A stretch of DNA of 64,000 nt. It comes from Amycolatopsis sp. CA-126428 (lineage in GTDB: Bacteria; Actinomycetota; Actinomycetes; Mycobacteriales; Pseudonocardiaceae). The notes under the pieces were generated by a model. It was not told the DNA's origin. It did no database searches and worked only from the letters and a program-made list of their open reading frames with translations. The DNA lies in assembly GCF_002904335.1 (NCBI RefSeq), contig NZ_PPHF01000164.1, positions 1-64,000 of the forward strand, written 5' to 3'. The translations under genes were made by a program, and so were the position numbers. Below, piece by piece: positions 24,031 through 32,332 of the stretch (its first letter is position 1; each line of letters starts with the position of its first letter).

Positions 24031-24987
24031 ATGTTCCTCGGTGTCGACGGTGGGGGAACGAAGACGGCGTTCTGCCTGATCGACGCGGCCGGCCGGATCG
24101 CCGCGGAGGCGAGGACCGCGAGCGTGTACTACCTCAGCGACGGGCTGCCGATCGTGGAGCCGTTGCTGCGGCAGGGGATCGGCGAAGTGTGTGACACCGC
24201 GGGCATCGCGGTCGCGGACATCACCTACGCGTTCTTCGGACTGCCCGCCTACGGCGAAATCAGTGCCGACGTGCCCGAGCTCGACGCGTTGCCGGCGAAG
24301 ATCCTCGGTACGGCGAACTACCGGTGCGGCAACGACATGATCTGCGGCTGGGCGGGCTCACTGGGGGCGGCCGACGGCATCGGCGTCGTCGCCGGCACCG
24401 GCTCGATCGCCTACGGGGAGCACGAAGGCCGGCAGTGGCGCGGCGGTGGCTGGAGCGAACTGTTCGGGGACGAGGGATCCGGCTACTGGGTCGCGATCCA
24501 GGGCCTGAACGCGTTCAGCCGGATGGTCGACGGACGGCTGCCGGCCGGGCCGCTGGTCGGCGCCATGCGCGAAGCGCTGGGGCTGGCCGCCGACTTCGAC
24601 GCGATCGACGTCGTGGTGAACCGGTGGCACGGCGACCGTGGGCGCATCGCGAGCCTGAGCAAGGTCGTGGTCCGGGCCGCGGACGCGGGCGACGCGGTGG
24701 CCACCGGGGTGCTCCGGGAAGCGGGGCGGGAGCTCGCGCTGCTCGTCGACGTCGGCCGGCGCGCTCTCGAATTCCCCGACGCACAACGGGTTCCGGTGTC
24801 GTACTCCGGGGGCATGTTCGGTTCGGCGCACGTGCTGGCGTCGTTCCGCGACGCGCTTTCCCTCGAGTACGACCTGCGTGAGCCACTGCTGGAACCGCAC
24901 ATCGGTGCCGCTCTCTACGCGGCACGCCTGCACGGACACCCGTTGCGGGCCGGGCAAGTCCACTCGACCGCATCCCTGTCCCGCTGA
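24031..24987 (+). CDS. BadF/BadG-type amino sugar kinase
   Basis: A 318-residue kinase of the ASKHA fold, N-acetylglucosamine kinase-like. DGGGTKTAFCL (6-16) is the phosphate 1 motif, GVVAGTGSIAYG the phosphate 2 region and SYSGGMFGS the adenosine-side motif. It phosphorylates an amino sugar at O6. In this operon galactosamine is the expected substrate, feeding AgaS; GalNAc or GlcNAc remain possible. The ATG follows the agaS stop directly (TGAATG), so translation is coupled. An ATP-dependent kinase fits uptake without a phosphotransferase system. Confidence 0.87.
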   Translation: MFLGVDGGGTKTAFCLIDAAGRIAAEARTASVYYLSDGLPIVEPLLRQGIGEVCDTAGIAVADITYAFFGLPAYGEISADVPELDALPAKILGTANYRCGNDMICGWAGSLGAADGIGVVAGTGSIAYGEHEGRQWRGGGWSELFGDEGSGYWVAIQGLNAFSRMVDGRLPAGPLVGAMREALGLAADFDAIDVVVNRWHGDRGRIASLSKVVVRAADAGDAVATGVLREAGRELALLVDVGRRALEFPDAQRVPVSYSGGMFGSAHVLASFRDALSLEYDLREPLLEPHIGAALYAARLHGHPLRAGQVHSTASLSR

Positions 24988-24996
24988 GGAGCCGAG

Positions 24997-25908
24997 ATGT
25001 CCTTCACCCGCACGAACAGCTGGATCCCGTACGCGGGATTGCTGGTGGTGTTCTGGGGCGTCTGGGGAGCCCTCTCCAGCCTGCCCACCAAGCTCTACAA
25101 CTACCCCGACCCGATGGTCTACGTGCTCTGGGCGCTGACCATGCTCGTGCCCGCGTGGTTTTCGCTGCGGGGCCGGAAGTTCGACCGCGGCCGGGTCGCC
25201 GCCGGGTACGGGCTGCTGATCGGGCTCACCGGCGCGGGCGGGCAGCTGGTGCTGTTCAAGGCGCTCACGATCGGACCCGCGTACGTGATCTTCCCGATCG
25301 TCGCGCTCTCGCCCGCGGTCACGGTGCTGCTGGCGCTCGGCGTGTTGCGTGAGCGGCTCGGCGGGTGGTCGTGGACGGGTGTGGTGCTCGCGCTCGTCGC
25401 CGTGGTCCTGTTCTCCGTCTCCACCGGGGAGGCCGGGGGAGACGGGTGGCTCTACCTGCTGCTGGCGGTCGGGATCTGCGTGGCGTGGGGCGTGCAGGCG
25501 TTCTTCATGCGCAAGGCGGCGCTCGCCGGGGTGGACGACGCCTCGACGTTCGGCTGGATGACGATCAGCGGGCTGCTGCTGATCCCGGTCGCCGTGCTGA
25601 TGATGGGCGGGCTGCCGCTGGCGTTCCCGTGGCAGGCGCCCGCGCTCACCGCGGGCACGCAGCTGCTCAACTCGGTCGGCGCGTTGTTCCTGGTGATGGC
25701 CATGAGCCGCGGCAAGGCGTCGATCGTGGCGCCGGTGACCAACGCGCTCGCCCCCGTGCTGACCGTCGTCCTGTCGCTGCTGCTCTTCGGCTCCGCTCCG
25801 ACCGTGTTCCAGATCGCGGGCATCGTGCTGGCCCTGGCCGGCTCGACCCTGATGGTGTACCGCGCGGAAAAGTCCACGGAACTGGTCCCCGGCAGCGCGG
25901 TGCCGTGA
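24997..25908 (+). CDS. EamA/DMT-family ten-helix transporter
   Basis: A 303-residue integral membrane protein with about ten hydrophobic helices in two EamA repeats. Features include YAGLLVVFWGVWGALSS at the start, FPIVALSPAVTVLLALGVL at the end of the first repeat and APVTNALAPVLTVVLSLLLF in the second. The DMT superfamily holds both sugar or nucleotide-sugar transporters and metabolite exporters. In this operon, between the kinase and PfkB genes, uptake of galactosamine is the simplest role, but this is inference; export of excess amino sugar is the alternative. GAGGAG lies before the ATG, and its stop overlaps the next GTG. Confidence 0.82.
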   Translation: MSFTRTNSWIPYAGLLVVFWGVWGALSSLPTKLYNYPDPMVYVLWALTMLVPAWFSLRGRKFDRGRVAAGYGLLIGLTGAGGQLVLFKALTIGPAYVIFPIVALSPAVTVLLALGVLRERLGGWSWTGVVLALVAVVLFSVSTGEAGGDGWLYLLLAVGICVAWGVQAFFMRKAALAGVDDASTFGWMTISGLLLIPVAVLMMGGLPLAFPWQAPALTAGTQLLNSVGALFLVMAMSRGKASIVAPVTNALAPVLTVVLSLLLFGSAPTVFQIAGIVLALAGSTLMVYRAEKSTELVPGSAVP

Positions 25909-26846
25909 CGCCGCGGATCCTCACCGTCACCCTGAACCCCGCCATCGACGTGACCTACCGGGTGGACGTGCTGCGCGTGGGGGAGACCGTGCGGGTGCCG
26001 GACGTCCGGTCGCGCGCCGGCGGCAAGGGCGTGAACGTCGCGGCGGTGGTCCGGGCGCTGGGCGGCGAGAGCCTGGCGCTGGCGCTGACCACCACCGGCG
26101 CGCCGGACGAGTTCCGGGCCGGGCTGACCCGGCTCGGTCTCGCGCACCGGCTCGTGCCCGCGCTGCCCGCGGTGCGGCGGACCGTCGCGGTGGTGACCCG
26201 TGCCGACGGCACGACGATGTTGCAGGAGAACGGCTTTCCGGCCGGCGAAGCGGGAGAAGCGGGCATTCTCGACGCGCTTCGCGCCGAGCTCGCGGCCGGC
26301 GCGGGCGCCGTCGTCATCTCCGGCAGCGTGCCCGCCGGGCTGGCCGCCGACGTCCCCGCGAAGCTGGCCCGGCTGTGCGTCCGGCACGAGGTGCCGGTCA
26401 TCGCCGACGTCTCCGGCGCCGCTCTCCGCTTCGCCGCGGGCAGCGGGGCGGTGCTCATGCCGAACGAGACCGAGCTGGCGGAACTGACCGGCCCGGACCG
26501 GGCGGCGGCCGACGCCTGTCACGACCTCGTCGCCGAAGGAGCCGCGGCCGTGGTGGCGACCTTCGGCACCGACGGCGCCATCGCCGTCACCCCGCGGGGC
26601 GCCTGGCGCGCGCGGCCGGCCGAAGTCGTCACCGGCAATCCGGCCGGTGCCGGGGACGCCGCGGCCGCCGCGCTGGCCAGGCACCTGAGTGACGCCGGGG
26701 GAACGTCCGAAGTGGACTGGCCGGTGGCACTGGCGGACGTCGTCGCCACGTCGGCCGCCGCGGTGCTGCGGCCGGTCGCCGGCGAGATCGACGTCGCGGC
26801 CAGAGATCGGTGGATTCGTGTGGTGAAAGCGGAGAGGATTCCATGA
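25905..26846 (+). CDS. PfkB-family tagatose-6-phosphate/1-phosphofructokinase-type kinase
   Basis: A 313-residue ribokinase-fold enzyme of the LacC/FruK branch, starting with TVTLNPAIDVTY. SRAGGKGVNVAAVVRALG (about 35-52) is the first PfkB signature and GNPAGAGDAAAAAL the second, with the catalytic Asp in GAGD. It would phosphorylate tagatose-6-P, the AgaS product, to tagatose-1,6-bisphosphate. Its GTG start overlaps the transporter stop (GTGA), and its stop overlaps the aldolase ATG. Sequence alone cannot fully separate tagatose-6-P from fructose-1-P specificity; the context decides. Confidence 0.87.
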   Translation: MTPRILTVTLNPAIDVTYRVDVLRVGETVRVPDVRSRAGGKGVNVAAVVRALGGESLALALTTTGAPDEFRAGLTRLGLAHRLVPALPAVRRTVAVVTRADGTTMLQENGFPAGEAGEAGILDALRAELAAGAGAVVISGSVPAGLAADVPAKLARLCVRHEVPVIADVSGAALRFAAGSGAVLMPNETELAELTGPDRAAADACHDLVAEGAAAVVATFGTDGAIAVTPRGAWRARPAEVVTGNPAGAGDAAAAALARHLSDAGGTSEVDWPVALADVVATSAAAVLRPVAGEIDVAARDRWIRVVKAERIP

Positions 26847-27697
26847 ACTGGGCCGCCTTGCTGGACGACCTGCGAGCGCAGCGGCGCGGGATCGGGGCGT
26901 TCAACGCGATCTTGATCGAGCACGCGGAGGCCGTCGTGGCCGGCGCGGAGCTGAGCGGGCTCCCGGTGATCCTGCAGATCTCGCAGAACGCCGTGCGCTA
27001 CCACGGTTCCCTCGCGCCGTTCGCGGCCGCCTGCCTGCGTCTGGCCGCGAACGCGACCGTGCCCGTGCTGGTGCACCTCGACCACGTCGAGGACGAGCGG
27101 CTGATCCACGAAGGACTCGACCTCGGCGTCACCTCCGTCATGTTCGACGCCGCCGCGCTGCCCTACGCCGAAAACGTGGCCAGGACGAAAGCGGTCGTCG
27201 AACGCTGTCACGCCGCGAACTGCCGCGTCGAGGCCGAACTCGGCGAGATCGGCGGCAAGAACGGCGCCCACGCCCCCGGCGTGCGCACGGACCCCGCCGA
27301 GGCGCGCGAATTCGTCGCCGCGACCGGCGTGGACTCGCTGGCGGTGGCCGTCGGATCGTCGCACGCCATGACCGACCGCAGTGCGGTGCTCGACGAGGCG
27401 CTGATCGCCGCGCTCGCGGGGAGCGTTCCGGTGCCGCTGGTGCTGCACGGTTCCTCCGGGGTGACCGACGAGGGTCTGCGCGGGGCGGTGGCGAGCGGCA
27501 TCGTCAAGGTCAACATCGGCACGCGGCTGAACCAGGTGCTCACCGAAGCGGTGCGCTCCACCCTCGGGGAACACGCGACGATCACCGACCCCCGCCGTTA
27601 CCTGGCTCCCGGCCGGGACGCGGTCCGCGACGAAGTTTCCAGGTTGCTCACCCTGCTCGCGTGCCGCGATGAAACTTTCCCCGCCATCGCCGGGTGA
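26843..27697 (+). CDS. Class II aldolase, tagatose/fructose-bisphosphate type
   Basis: A 284-residue zinc aldolase of the KbaY/GatY/FbaA family. IGAFNAILIEHAEAVVAGAE is the N-terminal motif, VHLDHVED carries the catalytic Asp and zinc His, VEAELGEIGGKNG the next metal region, and LHGSSGVTDE and VKVNIGTRL the phosphate sites. It splits tagatose-1,6-bisphosphate into dihydroxyacetone phosphate and glyceraldehyde 3-phosphate, the last step of the pathway. It is the terminal gene of the operon. No separate GatZ/KbaZ-type accessory gene is nearby, so the enzyme must work alone. Confidence 0.9.
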   Translation: MNWAALLDDLRAQRRGIGAFNAILIEHAEAVVAGAELSGLPVILQISQNAVRYHGSLAPFAAACLRLAANATVPVLVHLDHVEDERLIHEGLDLGVTSVMFDAAALPYAENVARTKAVVERCHAANCRVEAELGEIGGKNGAHAPGVRTDPAEAREFVAATGVDSLAVAVGSSHAMTDRSAVLDEALIAALAGSVPVPLVLHGSSGVTDEGLRGAVASGIVKVNIGTRLNQVLTEAVRSTLGEHATITDPRRYLAPGRDAVRDEVSRLLTLLACRDETFPAIAG

Positions 27698-27850
27698 CGG
27701 CCGCGTCGAACGAATCGAAAACAAGCGAGTGACCAGTGGTGATCCGGTGACGTGCCGGCGCGGTGCTCCGCCGGTTTGCGCTCGTCGTTGAAGTCGCGGA
27801 GCCGTCTTGCCACGCTGAGGCGGAATGTCCACGTGGCGCTGGAGGCGAGC

Positions 27851-29026
27851 ATGCAACGAGGCGTGACACCGGCCCGGGCGGCCGGAATCGTCGTGGCCGT
27901 CCTGGCCACGCTGGCCGCGGCCGTGCTCACGGCCGGGCCCGCCCTCGCCCGGCCACGGGACAGCGCGGCGGACAACCCGTACCAGCGAGGCCCCGATCCG
28001 ACGGTGGCGATGATCGAATCGAGCACCGGCCCGTTCGCGACGGCGTCGGCGAGCGTGCCGGCGGGCCACGGGTTCAACGGCGGACGGGTGTACTACCCGG
28101 CCGACACCAGCCCGGGAACCTGGGGTGCGCTGGCGATCGTGCCCGGCTATTCCGCGTTGTTCGCCGACGAGGAAGCGTGGATGGGGCCGTGGCTGTCCTC
28201 GTTCGGGTTCGTGGTGCTCGGCGTGGAGACCAGCACCCGCACCGACAGCGCCGACGCCCGCGGTACCGAACTGCTGGCCGCGCTGGACTACCTGACGACG
28301 CAGAGCCCGGTGCGCGACCGGGTCGACCCGAGCCGGCTGGCGGTGCTCGGCCACTCCGCGGGCGGGGCCGGGGCGTTGCTCGCGGCGGAAAACCGGCCCA
28401 CGCTCAAGGCCGCGATCGGGCTCGCGCCCGGCTCGCCGGTGGGCAACCTGTCGCTGGCCACGGACCGGGTGCCGACGATGGTGCTCGGCGGGCAGAACGA
28501 CACCGTGGTCACGCCGTCCTACCTCAGCGGTCTCTACGCCACCATGCCCGCCTCGACGCAGAGCGCTTTCGCGCAGATCGCCGGCGCCGACCACGTCTAC
28601 TACACCCACCCCAACAACGTCGAGATGAAACTGCTGATCCCGTGGCTGAAAACGTTCCTGGACAGTGACACCCGGTACCCGGCCTTCCTGTGCCCGGCGC
28701 CACCCGATCCCCGCGGTATCTCGGTCTACACGCCCAAGTGCCCGTACGTGCCCGGCAGCACGCCACCGGGGAACGGGACCACCGGCCCGCTGCACGCGGT
28801 GGGCGCGGCCAAGTGCCTCGCCGCACCTTCGGCCGGCACCGCGGGCACGCAGGTGACCATCGGCGGGTGCGACGGACGGCCCGGGCAGACCTGGACGCGG
28901 ACCGCCGACGACCGGCTGACCGTCACGCCGGCCGGCACGCCGCTGTGCCTGGACGCCTCCGGCCAGGGCACCAGTCCCGGGACCAAGGTGATCGTCTGGT
29001 CCTGCAACGGCCAGGCCAACCAATAG
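27851..29026 (+). CDS. Secreted PETase/cutinase-like hydrolase with lectin domain cut by TAG
   Basis: A 391-residue product as read, with GGAGG before the ATG and signal peptide 1-33. The mature start NPYQRGPDPT and the following TGPFA are typical of the Thermobifida cutinase/PET hydrolase family. Oxyanion Y100, nucleophile S169 in GHSAGGAG, D217 in GGQNDT and H248 in GADHVY form the active site; Ala replaces the usual Met after the Ser. A Cys pair frames CPAPPDPRG. From about residue 314 a ricin-type lectin begins, but a TAG stands where NQQW is expected. The frame stays open to 29170. Catalytic function may survive; the lectin is half lost unless the TAG is read through. Confidence 0.85.
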   Translation: MQRGVTPARAAGIVVAVLATLAAAVLTAGPALARPRDSAADNPYQRGPDPTVAMIESSTGPFATASASVPAGHGFNGGRVYYPADTSPGTWGALAIVPGYSALFADEEAWMGPWLSSFGFVVLGVETSTRTDSADARGTELLAALDYLTTQSPVRDRVDPSRLAVLGHSAGGAGALLAAENRPTLKAAIGLAPGSPVGNLSLATDRVPTMVLGGQNDTVVTPSYLSGLYATMPASTQSAFAQIAGADHVYYTHPNNVEMKLLIPWLKTFLDSDTRYPAFLCPAPPDPRGISVYTPKCPYVPGSTPPGNGTTGPLHAVGAAKCLAAPSAGTAGTQVTIGGCDGRPGQTWTRTADDRLTVTPAGTPLCLDASGQGTSPGTKVIVWSCNGQANQ

Positions 29027-29170
29027 TGGAACGTCAACCCCGACGGCACCGTCACCGCGGCGGGGTCCGGGCTGTGCCTGGACGTCACCGGTGGTTCCAC
29101 CGCCGAGGGCGCCCCGGTCGAACTGTGGTCCTGCAACGGCGGCAGCAACCAGCGGTGGAGCCTCGGCTGA
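29027..29170 (+). pseudogene. Cut-off C-terminal half of the lectin domain
   Basis: In frame behind the TAG at 29024-29026, 47 codons continue the beta-trefoil: WNVNPDGTVT, GLCLDVTGGS, VELWSCNGG and NQRWSLG before TGA. The junction would read NQ-stop-WN; a single C-to-T change of CAG explains it. No start codon or ribosome binding site allows independent translation. Confidence 0.8.
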
Positions 29171-29248
29171 CCCCGGACGGCGGGCGATGCACGGCCGCCG
29201 CTGCGCCGGCACGGTGACGCGGGGTCAGCGAGCCGATACGCGATTTCG

Positions 29249-29254
29249 TACACT
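29249..29254 (+). promoter_or_regulatory. -10 hexamer of the Ser/Thr kinase gene, leaderless start
   Basis: TACACT ends six bases before the GTG at 29261 and no ribosome binding site is visible, so transcription probably starts at the start codon. The same spacing recurs before 37573. I see no good -35. Confidence 0.45.
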
Positions 29255-29260
29255 GCCCGC

Positions 29261-31048
29261 GTGGGCATGGGGCGGGTCGTGGCCAACCGGTACCGGTTGG
29301 AGGAAGAGCTCGGCCGAGGTGGCATGGGCGTGGTCTGGCGAGCGGTCGATCTGGAGCTCGGCAGGCAGGTGACGCTCAAACGAGCGCTGGGCGAGGATGC
29401 CGGGCAGATCCGGCGCGAGGCGCGGATCGGGGCCGGGCTGCTGCACTCGAACGTCGTCACGGTGTTCGACACCGTCACCGACGGGGACGCCCAGTGGCTG
29501 GTCACGGAGTACCTGGCCGCCCGGAGCCTCGAAGAGCTCGTCGACGACGGGGGGCCGCTGCCCGAGGACCGCGTCCGGCGGATCGGCACGCAGCTCGCCG
29601 CGGCGCTGGCGGACATGCACGCCCGCGGCATCGTCCACCGCGACGTCAAACCGGGCAACGTCCTGGTGACCGCGGACGACGTCGCCAAGCTCACCGACCT
29701 GGGCATCGCCCGCTGGACCGAGGTCACCCGCACCGGCGGCGCCCAGCTCACCGGCACGCTCGGGTACGTCGCGCCGGAGGTGGCCGACGGCGCCGAAGCC
29801 GGGCCCGCCTCGGACGTCTTCTCGCTGGGGGCCACCCTCTACGCCGCGATCGAAGGCCGGTCGCCGTGGGGCTCGGGCGAGGACGGCCCGTTCGCGCAGA
29901 TGCGCCGCGCCGCCGCCGGCCGCCCCGCGCCCGCCGAGCGCGCCGGATCGTTCGCGCCGGTGCTCGCCGCGCTGATGGCCCGGCACCCGGCCGACCGGCC
30001 CGCCGCCGCCGAGGTGGTCACCCTGCTCGCGGCGGACGCGCCCGCGCCGCTACGCCGACCCGGCCGCCGCCTGCGCCGCCGGCTGCTCGCCGGGGCCGCG
30101 GTGGTGGCGGTGGCCGCGCTGGTGGCCGGGTTCGTCCTCGCCCGGCCGCTGTGGACGACCACCACCGCCGCCGCCCCGGCCGGGCCGAACACCCTCGGCG
30201 CCGACCCGGCCGGGACGGACCCGTGCGCGGCGATCTCGCTCAACTCGCTCACCGGGTTCGGCCGGCCGTTCGTGGACCCCGAGGTGCTGAACTTCGGCAC
30301 CTGCGTGGTCACGACCACGCTGGCCGACAAGTCCGGGCAGGTGCAGACCCGGCTCGACCTGACCGGCCCGCTGCGGTACCCGCCCCGGCCGCCGGTGCCC
30401 GGGAAGATGGGTGAAATCGAGTACCCCGAGGCCCACGACGGCTCCTGCGAGCGCGCCATCTCGCTGGCCGACGCCAACCGGATCGTCGTCACCTCGCACC
30501 CGGTGAACCGGGCGCAGGACGCGCCGCTGTGCTCCTTCTCGGAGTCGGTGCTGTCCGGTGTGCTCGCCACGCTCGCCAACGGGCCCCTGCCGCGGCGCGC
30601 CCGGCCGTTCCCGGACTGGTCACTGGCGCACGTCGACGCCTGCGGCCTGCTCGACACCGCCACGACGTCGGCGGTGCTGGGCCGGGCCAAGGAACCGGAC
30701 CGCGGGTTCAGCGGCTGGAACTGCACCTGGGAGCACGACCCGCGCACGATCACCGTGGAGTTCAGCCGGGAATGGCCGATCGAGGGCGACGACGAGGTGC
30801 CGGGCGCCCGGATCCAGGTGGGGAACCGCAAAGCCGTCATCGCGCCGGTGCCGGGCGGCCACCCGGAGTGCGCCGTGAAGGTCGTGCACCGCTTCTACAC
30901 CCCGGCGCTGCCGGTGCTGAACGGCACCGAGCCGAACCGGGAGGAGATCGCCGTGGTCTCCGTCGAGGACACCACGGCGGCCGGTGGGGACGCGCTGTGC
31001 GCGACCGCGCGCTCGCTGGCGGAGGTCCTCGTCCGGCGGCTGCCGTGA
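29261..31048 (+). CDS. Membrane Ser/Thr protein kinase with extracytoplasmic sensor
   Basis: A 595-residue PknB-type kinase. Glycine loop GRGGMGVVW (18-26), Lys40 in TLKRA, HRDVKPGN (126-133), DLG (146-148) in the DFG place and APE (171-173) make it catalytically complete. After a basic stretch, one membrane helix spans about 276-294. The outer part of about 300 residues has several Cys and two repeated lobes, each with a DPCAAISLNSL- or DACGLLDTATT-like start, resembling the DUF3558-type ligand domain. It probably senses an extracellular ligand. The downstream FHA protein is a natural phosphothreonine reader. Start GTG 29261 or ATG 29267. Confidence 0.88.
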   Translation: MGMGRVVANRYRLEEELGRGGMGVVWRAVDLELGRQVTLKRALGEDAGQIRREARIGAGLLHSNVVTVFDTVTDGDAQWLVTEYLAARSLEELVDDGGPLPEDRVRRIGTQLAAALADMHARGIVHRDVKPGNVLVTADDVAKLTDLGIARWTEVTRTGGAQLTGTLGYVAPEVADGAEAGPASDVFSLGATLYAAIEGRSPWGSGEDGPFAQMRRAAAGRPAPAERAGSFAPVLAALMARHPADRPAAAEVVTLLAADAPAPLRRPGRRLRRRLLAGAAVVAVAALVAGFVLARPLWTTTTAAAPAGPNTLGADPAGTDPCAAISLNSLTGFGRPFVDPEVLNFGTCVVTTTLADKSGQVQTRLDLTGPLRYPPRPPVPGKMGEIEYPEAHDGSCERAISLADANRIVVTSHPVNRAQDAPLCSFSESVLSGVLATLANGPLPRRARPFPDWSLAHVDACGLLDTATTSAVLGRAKEPDRGFSGWNCTWEHDPRTITVEFSREWPIEGDDEVPGARIQVGNRKAVIAPVPGGHPECAVKVVHRFYTPALPVLNGTEPNREEIAVVSVEDTTAAGGDALCATARSLAEVLVRRLP

Positions 31049-31079
31049 ACCGGGGACCGGTCCCCGGCGGCCTCGGCTA
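31047..31079 (+). promoter_or_regulatory. 33-bp element with GGGGACCGGTCCCC palindrome, copy 1
   Basis: An 18-bp perfect palindrome at 31050-31067 is part of a 33-bp block that recurs at 42182-42214 with 27 identities, including GAACC, the palindrome core and GCTA at identical spacing. It lies about 50-80 bp upstream of the beta-helix protein gene. It can be read as -35 GGGACC and -10 GGCTAG with 17 bp between, or as an operator. It starts just after the kinase stop codon. Confidence 0.6.
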
Positions 31080-31129
31080 GAAAGGGGCAGCCGGCCCGGA
31101 TCCGCGGGCCGGAGGAGGCGGGACGAGAA

Positions 31130-32332
31130 GTGGCGATACGGGTACTGGCCGGGGTGGCGCTCCTGGTGGCCATGGCCGGTCCGACGGCCGAGGGGGCCGC
31201 CGGACCGGTGCCCCGGACCTGGCGGGTGGGGCCGCACGGGGAGTACGCGGGAGTCCAGGCCGCGGCCGACCTGGCCCGCCCGGGGGACACGATCGCGATC
31301 GAAGCCGGCACCTACCCGGGTGGGCTGACCGTCCGCCGCGACGGCGCCCCGGGGCGCCCGATCCGGTTCACCGGCACCGGCGGCACCGCGGTGCTGACCG
31401 GGACCGGCGGCCCGGCCGGGCTGCTGGCCGTCGGCGGGCACGGCTGGCTGGAGTTCACCGACGTGACCGTGGCCGGCTCGACCGGCTTCGGTGTGTACGC
31501 CGAGGGCGCGCACGACCTCGTGTTCGACCGCTTCGGCGTCGACGGCGCCCGGGACGGCGGGCTCGCACTGGTCGGTACGCGGCGCGTGCGCGTCGCGGAC
31601 TGCGACATCCGCGGCACCAACTCCCGCGGCACCTCGGCCGACCACGAAGCGCTGACCATCGCCTCGGGCTCGTCGGACGTCGAGGTGTCCGGCTGCCGCG
31701 TGCACGGCAACGGCGAGGAAGGCATCGACGTCAAGTACGACGAAGCCGCCCGCGTGAAGATCCACCACAACGTCGTCACCGGCAACCGCGGACCGGACGT
31801 CTACGTCGACTCCTCGTCCACTGTAAACGTCTACGCCAACGTGGTCGGCGATACCCGCGAGGCCACCAAGGCCGGCATCGGCCTCGCCGTCGAGGACTAC
31901 TCGGAAAACCGGCTGCTCTCGGACATCCGGGTCTTCGACAACCTGTCCACCGGCAACGCGCAGGCCGGGCTGAGCCTCTGGGTCGAGTCGACCGGGACCA
32001 TGCGCGACCTGAAGATCGTCAACAACACCTTCGCCGGCAACGCCCGCGGCTCCCTGCTGATCGACGCGGACCGGTTCACCGGGACGAACACCCTGCGCAA
32101 CAATGTGTTCGGGGACGGACCGGTCGACGCCGGGCCGTTCGCCGCCGACCACAACTTCGCCGGGAACCCGGGCTTCGCCGATCCGGCCCGCGGCGACTAC
32201 CACCTCGCCGCGGGCTCGGCCGCGATCGACGCGGGCAGCCCCCGGCACGCTCCCGCGTTCGACCTCGACGGCGTCGCCCGGCCCGCCGGCGCGGGCTTCG
32301 ACATCGGCGCCTACGAACGGAGGTGGCCGTGA
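31130..32332 (+). CDS. Secreted right-handed beta-helix protein
   Basis: A 400-residue protein starting at GTG, with GGAGGAGG upstream. Residues 1-23 are a signal peptide. EYAGVQAAADLARPGDTI opens a parallel beta-helix of the pectate-lyase-like class with repeated N-rich turns (HHNVVTGNRG, VFDNLSTGNAQ, VNNTFAGNARG). The end, AIDAGSPRHAP and DIGAYERRW, is the choice-of-anchor/right-handed helix cap often seen in surface proteins. No catalytic set for a specific lyase can be assigned. Its stop overlaps the FHA gene start, so an exported carbohydrate-binding or cleaving protein is coupled to a cytoplasmic signalling protein. Confidence 0.85.
   Translation: MAIRVLAGVALLVAMAGPTAEGAAGPVPRTWRVGPHGEYAGVQAAADLARPGDTIAIEAGTYPGGLTVRRDGAPGRPIRFTGTGGTAVLTGTGGPAGLLAVGGHGWLEFTDVTVAGSTGFGVYAEGAHDLVFDRFGVDGARDGGLALVGTRRVRVADCDIRGTNSRGTSADHEALTIASGSSDVEVSGCRVHGNGEEGIDVKYDEAARVKIHHNVVTGNRGPDVYVDSSSTVNVYANVVGDTREATKAGIGLAVEDYSENRLLSDIRVFDNLSTGNAQAGLSLWVESTGTMRDLKIVNNTFAGNARGSLLIDADRFTGTNTLRNNVFGDGPVDAGPFAADHNFAGNPGFADPARGDYHLAAGSAAIDAGSPRHAPAFDLDGVARPAGAGFDIGAYERRWP

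Noticed and set aside
22888..27697. Operon assigned to GlcNAc or sialic acid use
   Set aside because: The deaminase is AgaS-like along its whole length rather than NagB, and PfkB plus aldolase would be unnecessary after a NagB step that yields fructose-6-P.
29024..29026. Programmed recoding (selenocysteine or pyrrolysine) at the in-frame TAG
   Set aside because: The position aligns with an ordinary Gln in a lectin QxW motif, and TAG recoding is not expected in this group; nonsense mutation or sequence error is simpler.
29261..31048. Receptor kinase as a pseudokinase because of DLG instead of DFG
   Set aside because: DLG is common in active actinobacterial kinases, and Lys40 and HRDVKPGN are intact.
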